64,000 nt of DNA from Echinococcus granulosus (GCF_000524195.1 NW_020170399.1:193207-257206); one strand, 5' to 3'. Counted from the stretch's first letter, positions 25,005 to 38,370 are shown. A program made the numbers and translations. The notes: generated by a model from the sequence alone, not told the origin.

Positions 25005-25960
25005 TGGTATTTTGTTTAACTCTTAACCCCGACATTTTAAGGCTCAGCCTATGCCGGTAGCCCCCCAGCCCTTCTATACTTCGGTAATGCATATTCTGCC
25101 CTGGTAGTATGAAGACTTTCTTCCCAGGAAACTCTTGGAAAGTGACGCCAAGCCTAAAAAAACATCTACTTTGCTTTCGATTCCTGTATGCTAAACGTTT
25201 ACGTGACAGCAGAGGGGTATAGGCTGTAGATGGGGGGATAGCTGACTAGCCCCAAAAGAAAGCTTAAAAACGACGTCTACCCTCGACAATCACCCCAGCC
25301 CCGCGTTCCGCAGGAACTCTATTAACAATCAAAGCGACACAAACTGTGAACCATCCGGAGTATTTCATTATAGAGCTGACTCCGGTACCTGTAAGAAGAT
25401 GTCAATGAAGTAATCACAAGATACCTCCTTAACTGCCCCACTAGCTGGAAAGAACTTAAAAGATACATGGTTGGACAGCACTGGAGTGCGAACACCAAGT
25501 TATTTAAAAACGCCGTCTTTTATCAAGTGACCGTGCATTCAGATCGGTGGAGGTGGACATACGTGATGGCCTGCACAGTCTATTTTTCTTGACACAGTTC
25601 CCAAACAAGTTACAACTCCAGATCCAGTATAATTGCCATATATCTTCCTAATTATACGCAAAGTCGATGACTGTCGTGGTTGGTTCGTGAGCAGTTTTCG
25701 CGCTGCAGTGATTATGTTGTAATGGCCGACACTGGAGGCTAACCAAGGGAAACGTCGGGGACTGCACAATACTCTGTTTTTTTTTCAGCTCTTCATTTTG
25801 CCAATGCGGACGCTGAAGGGTTTGGCCCCTGTACATTCGCTTGGCGGCATGGCCTTCGGGCCATGCTGGTAGTACCTCAGCCTTTCTCTGCGTCGGCGAT
25901 GAATATTCCACCCTGGTATTTTGACTTTTTTCGTCCTCAGGAAGGACTTGGGCGCTTTAC
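25005..25960 (+). mobile_element. Decayed TRIM with two LTRs, sense strand plus
   Basis: Read on the plus strand, an inverted LTR (about 25005-25170) is followed by the internal region, which includes the CCCCAGCCCCGCGTTCCGCAGG segment shared with the copy at 29.8 kb, and then a second LTR (about 25770-25958, ending GGGCGCTTTAC). The open frames in it are artefacts of the repeat. Divergence between the LTRs suggests an old insertion. Confidence 0.7.
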
Positions 25961-25974
25961 TCTCACTCAACATA

Positions 25975-27050
25975 ATTTAATAAAATACTTATCTTAAAAT
26001 ACAGTTTGCAAACTCACTACAGATGCACATTTATGGTCCTGGTAATAAATTGGACATTTGAAACGGTAAGACTGGGTGAAATAAAAAGCAAAGACAATCA
26101 CAAACGCAAATTTTAGAATTGTCGTGTGATTGAGTTAAATACCCATCATCCCGTCAGACACATTCACACGGCACGATCAAGGTGATAATGTGTCAGTCTA
26201 GACATCTAAAAGTGTTCCTCATGTCAAGTGGGTTTATGAAATAGATAAAGTGATGGGAAAGGATCCTTTTTTTGGAGACACTGTAAGTTGCTTTGAAAAG
26301 ACTTAAGAGAATGCCATTTTCCCTCAGACACTGTGATTTTTCAGCACCATCACAAACTATTCACCAACGCTCATTATATTAAGTTAACGGAGGCATAAGT
26401 ATTATGCTGAAACCCATTGTGATAAGCAATTTGCAAAAACTTTGACTTTTTATGTCTTGCTTATTTTCAATGAAGACGCAAAGGGTAGCATTCAGAGATA
26501 TTGACATATGAATTGGCCGATTTCTTCTCTTTGAAACAAGTTATATTAGCGAGTTGATAGGGATGACACAGCAATTTTCATAAATCTAAGGCTTCATTTC
26601 TAATTTTACTTAGTCCGTTTTTACCACTGACCTCTCCACGCCAATTGCTCTTATAAATTTTTCAGCAGTAGTAAGAAGTGCGTAACTAATTATGCTCTTT
26701 GATCTGCGGTGGATGGAAGAGCATAAACTCTGGATTAATTATCTTAACGGTAAGGCGGTCTTGGCGCTGACGGTGTAACCGCCTAAAGTACAAAACATAA
26801 GCCACCCAATGCATTAATAAAGGAAATATATGCTTCAGTCATTACAGCGTCGCGTGATACCTGCTCCGGTAAAATCAGCCCTTCCTAAAAGTAAACGTGC
26901 CTACAAGGGACCATCTTGTCTAGCAGAATCCACTCAACTATACCGCTTTGAGGGTTCTTTGAAGGTGATGTAGGAAAAAAACCCACGCACCAAACCCATT
27001 ATTCATTGACTTTGTGTACAATCGTGAAGATACCTCACTGAAACGTCACT
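25975..27050. other. AT-rich spacer without visible genes
   Basis: No open frame, splice-bounded exon or recognised repeat could be supported between the TRIM copies at 25.0-25.96 and 27.05 kb. Confidence 0.4.
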
Positions 27051-27786
27051 GATCCTTCTTGAAAATTCGACTAGGTCTAAAGCTTCGTCTGGCTAGGCAA
27101 CTGTTTTGGGGAGTGAGGGAATGTGCAAGCCATCACGTGTATCTACCGCTAGTCGTAAGGACACTGGCCTAAAGCAGAGTCATTTAGTAAGGACCGGAGT
27201 TTAAAATCGTTTTGTCGGGATTGTGTTTCTAGTCCACTTATCCTTGTCACTTTGTTTCCTTTTCAGTGCTGTCCAGACATGTCTATCTGGGTCCCGTCAA
27301 GTTAGTGGGGGGGCGGGTGGAGGTGGCATGGCGAGTTCACTTGCTCGACATCAATACTACAGCTGCCGTCGACGTCTCTGTAACTAACTTTCCCAGAGGA
27401 CTTTATTACTAGTACCGTTTTAGCTGATAAGTGGATTTCTGCGGAATAGAGGACTGGGGTAGTTGGCGAGGTTAGACGGCATTATCAGTCATTCTGCAGG
27501 GAATCGTCAAAAATTATCCCATCCCCAGTACATACTCTTCTTCCGTAACATCAAGGTTTATCATTCAGTAGTAGGAATTAGGGTATTTGCCCCCTAGGAT
27601 TGGATTCGTCTTTCACCGACATCAAAGTAGCGCACTGAGACTTCCCTGAAGACGAAAAAAATTCACAATGCTGGGGCAGAATATGCATTGCCAACGCAGA
27701 GAAGAGCTGGACTGCTGACCATGCCGTCCAGGGGAAATACAGAAGCTGCACCTTAACGAAAAACTGAAAAATAATTAATTGTATTG
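27050..27786 (-). mobile_element. TRIM internal region plus one LTR
   Basis: Internal sequence (about 27050-27620) matches the other copies, including the AAAGCAGAGTCATTTA landmark, and is followed by an LTR (about 27626-27786) starting near AAGTAGCGCAC and ending GTATTG. The other LTR is missing. Confidence 0.7.
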
Positions 27787-27789
27787 CCC

Positions 27790-28684
27790 CCTCTCCTTTG
27801 CAAACTTTAGTACATGAAAGTATGAACCACATTTTGCAGGCTATTTCAGTCTGTTCACAGGGAGCGCAACTTTCAAATCCCTTACATCCTACCTTCCAAG
27901 ATCACATAATTTCTGAAGTAGAAGAACTGAAGTTAATAAGATTTGAAGTCTTTGGGTAGATAGGTTTGCTGAGCTTACCTCTTAAACTGATTAGAGTCGT
28001 TTACCTCTTTAAGAGTCCGACTGAAAACATCTTGCCGAGGTGCATAACACACCAGTTCCGCCACCCCCTAGTATGCCCCACATTTCATGGTTGTCGTGAC
28101 GAAGCAGTTTCTACTCCTACCTAAATTTGCTTCCTAAAGTTACATCACTGCAAAATAAAAGTAGAGTCTGAAAAGTCATTTTATTTACTGCCTTCTGAAA
28201 TCGCGGCTTTCTATCTTTCTTTCCAAAAGACAGGTTGGACAGGAAATGCCTCATTCACCAGCCAAAACAACTAGCGTATTGTTACTTAGCCTCTAATGCA
28301 TCGTCTTTGTTAATCATTGTCAGATAAATGAGAAGACAACTGAATGCTAGATTGTAGCGAGTACCTTCTCTGGGATTGATGCAAATTGCCATGCTTCTAC
28401 TGTTAAGTAGACTGATTTAGCCTTAGATGTTTGATCAATAGATGAACCTTGACCCATACATACGTCACAAGGTGACCTAACTAGGCGTCCGAATCACGAA
28501 GGCGCCTCTAGTTACGATAATCACTTGGGTTTATGGTATGCAAACTTTGAAAACTGTAAGGGAAATGGGAGTGACACTTGGAAAGCTCCAGTGTTTGCCA
28601 CGAGAAATTAAGGAGAATTAGGGAGAAGAGGCATGTATTTCCGATTAAATCATACGGAAACGAAGTATCAAGGCGTTAGAGAGA
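27790..28684. other. Gene-poor spacer / 3' side of the coiled-coil gene
   Basis: No gene was recognised. The part near 28.6 kb should include the 3' UTR of the minus-strand coiled-coil gene ending at 28685. Confidence 0.35.
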
Positions 28685-29357
28685 TCAGCCGTCTTTTGTT
28701 GCAGTTGTTGTGGTTGTCACCTGATCTTCTATCTGCTGTTTGAGTGAGGCGTTTTCAAGACGCAGGAGAGTCAGTTCTTTCCTCAAAAGAGAAGAAACTC
28801 CGACAAGTAAATAGTCTGTCAGTCTACATAAGAGTAGTATGAGGATAAAATGGACTACATGGCAACACCAAATCCTACACAATCTGTATTTGCCCTATCA
28901 GGGAAATGACTAAAACATTACTAATTCAACAAGTGGTAACTGTTGGATAATGGATTGGTTGTCCTGACTCTCTGATTAAAACTCTAATTTTGTTGTCATA
29001 GAGCCATCTGTTGCTACTTTTTTAAAACCACTGCATTTGTAACCGATATCCGCCTGTCATCTCCTCGTTGCCGTGAGAGAAGGAAAACAAACCCCTTTGC
29101 AAAGTTTTTTACCTCCCCACTGTTTTTTCTACACAGCTCAGGCTAGTTAATGGCATCATGTCGGGGCTGTTTCTGAATCTGCACAGGAGGATGTGAAGCG
29201 ATGCTTTTCTTTTTTTTTACTTTCAAATGTCAGCTCACCTCATTTGATGCATGTGAATATGAGTGAGCACATCGACAATGTCAAAGTGGTCTCCCTTGAG
29301 GCGGTACTCGGCATGCCATTCAAGCAGAACGTCAACTTGTCTCTCCAGTTTGTTTGT
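28685..29357 (-). CDS. 3' end of an unrecognised coiled-coil protein (two exons)
   Basis: Two minus-strand exons that splice in frame. Exon 29239-29357 (TAG acceptor at its upper edge, GTGAGC donor) encodes a charged helix beginning TNKLERQVDVLLEWHAEYRL, then a hydrophobic DIVDVLTHIH stretch. Exon 28685-28823 (TAG acceptor) continues into a leucine-heptad helix (LLRKELTLLRLENASLKQQI) and ends in a Thr-rich tail and TGA. The joined piece is 85 residues. The heptads indicate a coiled coil, so oligomerisation or scaffolding is likely. I do not recognise the family. Upstream exons must lie beyond the complete TRIM at 29471-30521, which would then sit in an intron in the opposite orientation to the gene. 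Confidence 0.55.
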
Positions 29358-29470
29358 CTAGGAGATATAGCAAGCATCACTGTTAGAATAGATTGGCCCA
29401 CACATGGACTATATATCTACTTGTCTGTAACTTCCAAAATTGCTCAACATAGTCAGTTATTACCACCCTA

Positions 29471-30521
29471 GTAATAACTCTTTGTTTTGGTTTCGTGACA
29501 CTTAAGTCCCCGCCTTTGTACCTCCGCTGTGCAGCACGGCCTCCAGACCAAGGCGGTAGATTACCCACCTTTCTTTAAGTCAGCATTACACATTTTGACC
29601 AGAGGGCTGCGCCTTCTTTCGTCTTCAGGAAAGACTTAGGGCGATTTATTGGTAGCCGTGGAACGCAAAACCGATCCTAAAGGACAGCCTTCTTGGTTTC
29701 TCTTGCTTGATGGTAAAGTTTACCATGACGGAAGATGGCCCTCTGCTGCAGATGGACGAATCTATGAAGACCCGCAACAGAAGGGTTTAAAATTACGTCT
29801 ACCTTTGGCGACTACCCCAGTCCCGTTCCACAGGAATGTTATGAATGAGTGAAGCGACACTAGCCGTGAACCATCTGGGAGGTTCGTTTCGAAGCCGCCC
29901 GTATTGCCTGCATAAAGATGTCAATTACGTGAACATGAGCTACCTCCTCCACCCTGCTACTTGATGAACAGAACCTAGATAGAACAGAAGTGAAACCTAA
30001 ACCTGTCTAGAACCCCTTCCTTCGTTAAATGGCTCTGCTTTTAGGCCAGTGTTCTTACGACTAGCAATGGATATACGTAATGATCTGCCCACTCCTCTTT
30101 CACCTTATATGGTTCCCAAACAGGGCGGAGCTCATAACCCATTGGAATTACCGTAAGAGATCAGTAAAGTTAGGGCAGGATATCTTTACAGTTACGCGCA
30201 AATTCGATTACCAACGCGGTCAGCCAGTCGTATTTTTCTATGCACCACCGACTACATTGTGGTGGCCGAAGCGGGAGGTTGATCAAGGGGACGCCGAGGC
30301 CGATGCTTAAAAGGCGAGGAGACAGTGTAAAACTTTATTTATTTGTTCAGCTCTTCGCTTTAGTTTCGTGAGCAATTAAATTTCCACCCCTGTACTTCCG
30401 TTCGGTGGCATGGCATATGGGCCAGACCAGTAGACTCCCAACCCTTCTGTGCGTCGGAAACATATATTCGTCCCAAGCACTATGCCTTCTTTCTCCCGTA
30501 GGAGAGCCTCAAGGCGCTACA
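29471..30521 (+). mobile_element. Complete TRIM element, sense strand plus
   Basis: Best complete copy in plus sense. The 5' LTR is about 29471-29649. A primer-binding-site-like TGGTAGCCGTGGAA begins at 29650, directly after the LTR. The internal region runs to about 30308 with no significant ORF (the frame 29649-29852 is not conserved in other copies). A polypurine tract of 17 bases lies at 30309-30325. The 3' LTR is 30326-30521 (196 bp, TGTAAAAC to GGCGCTACA). Total is about 1.05 kb. With no gag or pol, it must depend on another element for mobility. No clear target duplication is visible because the 5' edge has decayed. Confidence 0.85.
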
Positions 30522-30529
30522 CAATCGCT

Positions 30530-33500
30530 TGATTTCTCGTCGACGCATTTACATCGTTAAAGTAAAACAGTCGTGGTTAGATCAGGGGATATGAGGGAAG
30601 GAGCATGTCAGTGTACGTGGATTACGCCTCTAAGAGAAATTTATGGCCAGATCAGAACCACATAATTTCTTAAAATCTCTTTAAATTAATTCCCATCGAA
30701 TAAGAATGCTCCCCAATTTTATGGGGTGCAGTAAATAAGATTTAGAGGGGATGTCTCAATTACTTTAATAGCTTACCAGAATAAATTAAAAATCAAAACA
30801 TCCCATCCACTGGAGCACAAATGTAAACTGTGTAGTTAGGGCAAGTCACCTTTTTAAAGGCACTCACTTGACACGAATAAACATGTCAGAAGCAGAAAGA
30901 CCTGGACAGCATATATTTCCAGGCGCACGGAAGGAGCTCATGTGACTTTTTTCCCAGGACGTCTAAGTTTATGTCTTTTGAATACTTCAAACTTGTAAAA
31001 TACACTTATTTTTAAACAGTTAGGAAATGAAGTTTTTATTTACATGTAGAGAAACTCAACATATCCACTTACAGGGCTAATTTTTGAACAAGGAGTGATA
31101 TCAATCCAGTCACCATGACTGTTAAAGATGACAAACGTGGCAGAATTGAGCTTACATTAAGTGCGCACCTCAGTTAAAACAGCAATTGAGGACTGTTTAA
31201 AGTATTCACAGAAAAAATCTCCCGAAGTGTGAGGCGAATGTCTTGTTCATTATCAATATCCCCTGTCCAACTGCGCTTCACGATGTGTTTTCACCTGAAA
31301 GCTACCTCAGCGTAGACCTGATCACTGAAACCGCTAATCCTTGACAAATTTGACCTGATATGGATATTTCTACTAAAATCTACAGCAAGGAAAAGCAAAA
31401 CTTAAGTGATGGCTCCATTTGGAAGGACTAGATTCTCCTAATGATTACAAAAAATTGCGATATCCATGCAACTGTATTTCATGTCCATCATGCGGTCTTA
31501 ACTCGGGGAGGCATAGAAAGGCGATTCCCTTGAAAATGCGACACCACTAACCAACTAATACAGCTAATGCAATTTTAATGCAATTTGATGGAAGTGAGCA
31601 CTTAAAACGCTCGCATCAACTGCAACAACAACATCTAATCTCCATGTTGATGGGAATGAATATCTAAGTGTAATGCATAGTTCTCCCCTACTCTTTGGTT
31701 TGCTGCCATCGGTTCACCAGTCTAATTCAGACATTAACCCATCAACTCCATCAACCGCCGGAATAATATGGCCAAAACACTTACACATTTGGGAAAATCC
31801 ACTGGCGAGAAATTTCCTTTAACTGTCGTGTAAGTGGTGGACATTAGTCAAGTCAGTGCAGGCCATTAACAAGGAATGGGAATGGGGTCACAAGAGTACA
31901 TGCTTACTTACTAAGTCTTATTTTAAGCTGTACTAAGTTTTTAAAATACAAGATTGAGGAATAGATTCAAAATGTTAACTTCTTGAACACTGAAAGTTCA
32001 TCAAATCGTTCGTATTGTCTGCGTCTCTCCTGAGTGTCGGGATTCCCACTTCAACAGGTGTTACGCCGGTCCCCCTTGGCTGTAGCTGACATGAAGGTGT
32101 CGTCGAGAAACGTGTAAACACAAATCACAGACAATATCACCATTTATCTAGCGTTATGATTAAATATGTTGCATATGAATACCGTAATATAAAAAAGACC
32201 ATTGAGACAGGTGAGACTGCGCCTCATCATCGGCCCACTGCACAAATACCAACGATCTGATTGTAGGTACATTTACAATCTTCAGGTAACCAACAGCCCT
32301 CAAGACAATGTTCTGCAGTAAATTATTTTAGTGGTAGAAGATGTGATGATGGCAATGTTTACATAAAAAAACACAGCAATTATGTCTGTCAAAAAGTGTG
32401 AAGTTGGAGGTGGGATTTAAGAAGTGCAGATTGAATCTGGACCACTGCCTTTCTAAAATTAATTCCACCCTTTACCAAGACAAATAAACTGCTGCAGTAG
32501 AAATATTGCTGCTTTCTTGAGAGATCTCAAAGCGAAAAAAACCGTTTGATCAGACGTCGCTTAAGCTGTGGAAACTTCCCATCAGGTTACGTGCATTACA
32601 TTCAGAGGAGGAGCAGTAGCAGAACATATCACCCAGGAATGGATTTCAACATGTAATTTTGGGTGGTAAATCACTCAAGGCTGCAACAGTAAGAGCCTCC
32701 AAAATGAAGATTTGCTGCTGTATGGCAAGTCATCAAAGATAAGCTTGTCAACAGCTTTCATTGAAGTTCAGTGCTAAAGAGGATGCTGTCTGGCCACAAC
32801 CAGGAAAGTGATGAATACTAAGAGGTTGCCAACAGGCTTCAAAGGGCATCAGTTTACTTCTCCTGCACCGTGAAAAGTCTCCTCTTTTTAATAACTAACA
32901 TCAGGCAATCGGATAACTTTATCTTAAAAAAGGCGCTTGAGTTGTTTACTCGGAGCTCCCCGTTAATCCTAAAACTCACATTTATAATAAATCCTGTAAG
33001 GTAAGGTTGATTTTGTGAATCCTATCAAATAGAAAAACGATTTTGATGAAAGGATAGAATGAAAAAATCGGCATGAATAAAAAAAAGAAAGAGGAGGGTG
33101 ATTGTGCGAGACTGTAAAAGCATCTACGGCTTGGAATTTTCCCTAATAGCGGCCTATTTGGACCACTGATTGCCTCTTTGACTAAATGCTCCCAAGAAAA
33201 TGTTACTATGTTGACGTTAATGTTCGAAAAAGTAATTTACAAGACCATGTTGTGCTCTGTGTGTAGAATTGCAACTACTAGGTAAATGGCCAACTCAGCG
33301 GGTTCCAAAGGACAGTGTTCTTTGTAGAAAGAAATATAGTGACATTTGGGCATATTCAGGGTTTGTAAAACCCTGGATGCTAGTTTTAGAGTAACCAACT
33401 CAACTGCATTTACTAGAGATGGTGGCTACCAAGTGTCTTCACTTCACTTCTTTAAAGGACGGAAAAATTAATATGCCAGGGCTTTAATTTATTTTGATTT

Positions 33501-36500
33501 CCTCCAAAATGAGTCCTTCAGTGTTAAAGGTACTTATTTGAAGAGCCTACTAAAAATGTACAAAATCAACTTTTCGTCACCGCTTGTGCAAACATATTCT
33601 TGACATGCAGAGATACTCTTTGGTACAGATTTCATGTGAGGCTGCTAGTTCGGAGTAATTCGTGGGTGTCGTCAAGACCTCTTCATGATCCTCATGTCAG
33701 CACCCAAACAAATTAGCATTTTAGGTACCTTCATTTCCCAGCACTTTCTAAAATCCATAGGGACTCGCACCACCCTAGCAATTTGAATAATGTGTTTCAA
33801 AGCATATTTAACATGCTTGCTATCAGCGTCACATATGTGTGACGCACAGGGTTTCCAACCCTAGCCGATAATCATGATCAGTCGGTGATGAATGGTTGCA
33901 ATAAATCGTGTTGCAGGCAGGTAAGCTGGGTTCAAACCAAATTAACAATTGTGGAATGCACTTGGTCTGGGGTTGATATCATTGTTTACTTCCTAGTAGA
34001 AACTGGATTGATCAAGAAACCAGTTACAGCTAGTGACAAATTAGAATACTAACCCTTCTGAAATGTTGTGGTCGATCCGGTAACGCGCATAGTAGTCTCA
34101 AGGAAAATTGAGTTAGTTGTGATGATTTTGCTTCTGATGAAGGAGCTGCTACTAAAATCCACCCCGTTTTAGTGGGCAACTTGGGCATGCAGGGTCGATC
34201 AGGGTGTAGTGAAAATCTGCATTTACCCACCGCTGAGCAATAGATTTACGGCAGAAGTAATTTAACAGTTAACGCCGCAAATCAGAATACAGATAATCCA
34301 AGATTGTAGCACAGTTGAAGTTGCCCTATAAGCAGTAAAGGCATGTTGATCCTGACAAATACGTGCGGAGAACTAAAGGATCTGGGCTACTAGGATGTTG
34401 ATTTTAAATTTTTAGGTCACACCGGTAGTTGCACCTTTTTGCATTTTACGCTACTACAGTGAATCAGGGGAAATTGTCCCCAAATCGAGATCTTTAGTTC
34501 GTGGAATTCAACGACTAGTCACGTGCAAAGTTAGACCAAAAGAACTAATTCCGACTAGCAGGGTTTGGATTTATTTTTCCCACTGCCTTCACACCACGTA
34601 TTCCATTGAATCGTCGATGGCCGTTTTATTTACCACTATTTAAGGGGCAGCTGGATATTCCTGGGAATTTTACTAAAAATCCAGGCTGCATAGATTAATA
34701 TAGGACATTCCCCGTACAAACTTCCTGTTGATATAAAGGCCTGATGATTTTGTAGTAATTTAATGACAAATTTACCAGGTGAAAAAAAAGGTTAAAGTGA
34801 GTAGATGCATTGTGAGAGTGCACTTTTTCAAATGTGGTCCACGGGAGACACACCCATCGGACTGCACTTTAGGGCAAAAAAAATTATTTAAACTGTTAAT
34901 GAGGTAGTTGTAGGCCTCCTCGTAAAGCCTTCGCACAACGGATTTTCAAATCAAGGACCACCTTTGGTAGACCCGCCTTTTACATCAACTGCCCAAGGGC
35001 AAGTGCCTTGGTTCAGTAAAAAAAAATTCAAAGGCACATAAATTTGAGCCTATATGCTCAAAATTTTTCTTTAATCCGGAAAAAAATACTAACCGAAGAA
35101 ATGTTAAGGGTGGAAATACTAGGACTGTGCCCTATTTTTTTAGGTCGATGGGTGGCTCAAGTAAGACTTAGACCCCACCATAAAGAGTACTGTATGAATA
35201 AAACGAGAGGAAAAGTGGTATACTCTTCTTCACCTCAGAAACTTGAATGTCTAATTCCAAACACGAAAACTAGAAAATGAAGTACGGGAATTGCTACAGC
35301 TTATCAACGTCGATTTTCATTACTTGTGGCCAATGGCAGTTAGGTCGCTCCGCTCCCTCGACCCCAGGAGAGGTGTAAATCACTGACAGTAACTGTATCA
35401 GTATCTGCAGTTCTGTACCGTTTTGTTCCCTTGTTTTCACTCCTTTAAGCTTTTGCTACTGTTGTCCAAATCCCATTCCCTCTATTCTACAGCGTTGTGC
35501 AACGTCGCCAAGAATTCCATTTTGGAGTTACTTCATGGCACACTTTCCTTCGAAATCGCTGTTGCTCCTACTCACCAGGCTGATGACGACAGAGGGAACA
35601 AATATGGTTCTCCATTTCACTTTTTTGCCACCCACCTATCGTGGACCCGAACTTTTGTGAATAAGTTGGAGCCGCTGAACCGCACGCAACCTACCCTAAC
35701 AATGTGTTGCTACAGTACTTATGCAAGCCCTAGGAAGTAATACCATAAATACGGTTAGTTAATTTAAAATTAGAACCAAAAATGAGCAAAAAACTACAGA
35801 TCGACAAAAGCCCACGCCAACCAGGTTAAATAAATCATAGTCTACAATAACGAAGAATTTACTACTGAATTGTGAATGTCAGTAGCAAAAATATGATGCA
35901 AATGCCTTTTTAGTTATTTAATCAATATAACTATTTTACAAGGCATTAGAAAATCAAAGTTTAATAATTAAGTACTGAGTTTTAAAGAACTTTGACAAAA
36001 TGACCAAAACGGTGAGTGAAACGTGATCCAGACTAGGGATGCTACTTCAAAGTAATTCTGCCCGATCATTTACGAGCAATTTAACACTCGCTGAGGGTCG
36101 TGTCCGACTGCCCCTGCTCTGGAGACCACGTCAGAATACTCGAAAAATGTTCGAGTAAAAACAGCATTTTCAACTGCCCTGCTACAATTGGGATCTCTTG
36201 TGCATGGCGGAAGGTCGTTAGAAGAAGGCGTTACTGGAAAGTGGACGACTCTTTTACCGAACTGCAGGTAGAGTTTAGATTAAGTGACACCAAGGTGGTG
36301 CAGTATATGCCGAAACGGAAGAGTAATAAAAAAAGTTTAATAACATTCCGCTACGAGTTCGCAACTATTATGGCTTTGACTTCGATAATATTTACCCATC
36401 CTTTTGAATTATTCTGCAGTAACACTGCAAGAAATGCCTCACTACTTTATTAAAGAGCTTTTTATTTGTCCTTGCACAAGTTTTTACAGACTCATTTTGG

Positions 36501-36990
36501 AATGTTCTGTCGTTGAAAAGTATATAAACTCACTTGAAGCATGCTGCTGTTCTACAATACTGGTAGTGAAGGGCACGTAAAATGATCTAAGCACTCCTGG
36601 CCAGCAAATTACTCTTAGTAGGAATAACTGGGTCTGTTACCTTAGCCTCTCCTAACATCCAGTTCTTTACCGCGATTTCGGATATGGAACACATTCTCAA
36701 ACTTCTATGACACTCTTCTAGTTATTTAAAGAGACAGTCCCTCATCACAAGATACAATGGTCTTAAAGCATGTCAAACCCTCTTGCGATACCACTTAACA
36801 AAATGCAAATTTCCTGGTCTGTGTGGTTCGAAGACGAATCCTGGTGTCATTGCCATGATGCCTTTGAGTTATGACAGCAGTATTAATCAGAAAGGGTGCA
36901 AGTGGCCTGCTTGTCAACTCCTACTCCAGTGGCAATGTAACACTAATGTACTTACAAATACGGCTTAATGGAAAATAATGCAATGATACT
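30530..36990. other. 6.5-kb stretch without a supportable gene
   Basis: AT-rich and almost free of TRIM copies. Short frames at 35044-35280, 35423-35740 (+) and 36100-36453 (+) have no family match. Near 35620-35720 a short minus-strand segment flanked by a TTGTTAG acceptor and a GTGGGT donor could be an exon, but is too short to judge. Upstream exons of the coiled-coil gene and downstream exons of the MATH-like gene must pass through here if both models are right. Confidence 0.35.
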
Positions 36991-36993
36991 CAC

Positions 36994-38370
36994 TAGACAA
37001 TCATTTTGTTCTTTTTGAGGAAACTTTATGAAACACTGCGACGGAGATAGTGCCTCTACCGGCATCTCTTCATCGGAAGCCGAACTATCAGCGCAAGGAG
37101 GCGATAACTCCACACCATCCAGCTGGTGAAAACGCGTTGCAACACTTAGGGCGACCTTTTGACCCTCTTCCAAGGCGTCCATGTTTTCAATATTTCCCTT
37201 ACCAGCGTGCGCACTCCACCAGAGTAGATCAACGCAGTTACTGGCAAGAAGCCGCCTGTTCTTGTCGACTCCAACCCGAAGACCGAGGTTGAGTTCATCC
37301 CCTGATGGATACGCGTAAGCAGTCCAATTGGTATTTACAGGATCGAAGGGAATTGTCGAACAATACAGTGGGAATGTGGGACTCTGAAGTACCAGTTCTC
37401 TTGGAGTGAGTTGCCGTAGTCGTACGGACTTAAGCTTTACCCGTAGAATGGGCTTAAAGAACTTGAAAGACACTTTCTTTGCTATGTGAGATGCAATTTG
37501 CTCCCTCACCGAGTTTGATACAGCATTTGCTTCATTTTGTGGTAACTCTACCATCAGGGACATTCCACACCCTGGGTCGAGGAGAAGTCGCAATCGACGA
37601 CCCGAAGTCTGAGATTCAATTTCACAGGCAAATTCCATAATCGAGAAGCGCCGATCAGATACCGCAGACGGACTTTTTCGTCCTTTATGCTGAAAAATGT
37701 AAAGACTGACTTTTTTCTTTTCCTTGTCTGGACCGAAGATGCTGGCATGTGATATCGCCACTCCAAGATGCCAGGGTTCACTACTTGCGTTGAATGGACC
37801 AGACTCAAATAAAATTGGACCATGTTCTGCATTTTCGGCATTGTACCTGTCCACGTAATTGTTGCCGAGGAAGCGAATCAGCTCTGAAGTGCTATTTAAT
37901 TGGACTAGGATGTCAATTCTTGGGCTGGAAAATTCTACCTCGAACAAAAAGGTGTTGTCATCCGAGAGAAACTTATCACCACACAGATAGGACAATTCGA
38001 TCAAAGTTTTGCACCCGCGTTTACGCCCGTCTCGGGTGAAGAGGACCTGTCGCTGTGAAAAGTGCTGGTTTTTACTGAAATGCTCTCTATTAAGAATTAC
38101 AAAGGCAAAATCCAGTCGTAGTTCAAAGTTGGTGGACGATTTTGTAGGCAGCAACTCAAGGAACGCTCCAATATGCATTTTGGTCCTCAGTGTCCGCAGT
38201 CGCCACTTGTAGCCCAGGAAGGTGAAGCTGACCGAGTCCACTTCTTTCACGAATCCGCGAACGACACTGGAAGGGATTAAAAAAATTGACACAAAAGACT
38301 CGTCTTCAGGGGAGTAAGAGCATCTTAGTAGAGGGGCCTCTGAGGAATTTGGGGAAGAGGGGTTGAGCAT
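36994..38370 (-). CDS. MATH-like domain protein, large first exon (459 codons)
   Basis: A long open exon from an ATG at 38370 to a GTGAGT donor at 36993; a second possible donor (GTAAGT) lies just before the in-frame stop at 36952. Residues about 40-150 have the spacing of a MATH/TRAF-homology beta-sandwich: a G-Y-K-W-R-L strand (53-58), then LELLP, alternating strands, an LF-x-R-D-G segment and a SDDNTFLFEVEF strand. Two later blocks (about 190-290 and 335-400) again have beta-type hydrophobic alternation. MATH domains bind short peptides in ubiquitin ligases and TRAF-type adaptors. No RING, BTB or protease domain is visible in this exon, so the role is open. Paired CCAAT boxes lie 54-82 bp upstream. 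Assignment rests on pattern, not on a clear family match. Confidence 0.6.

Noticed and set aside
25539..25973. Minus-strand frames of 62-87 codons
   Set aside because: They lie within a decayed TRIM internal region and LTR; no coding pattern is shared by other copies.
29649..29852. Plus-strand 67-codon frame within the complete TRIM
   Set aside because: It begins in the PBS region and the frame is not kept in other copies of the element.
33928..33945. GGGTTCAAACC resembling a tRNA B box
   Set aside because: No A box at the right distance and no cloverleaf; a decayed tRNA-derived SINE cannot be excluded but is not supported.
35423..36453. Plus-strand frames of 105 and 117 codons
   Set aside because: No recognisable domain and no coherent splice context; length is within chance for this region.
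37050..38212. Several plus-strand and minus-strand frames of 67-95 codons
   Set aside because: Shadows of the single 459-codon MATH-like exon in other frames.
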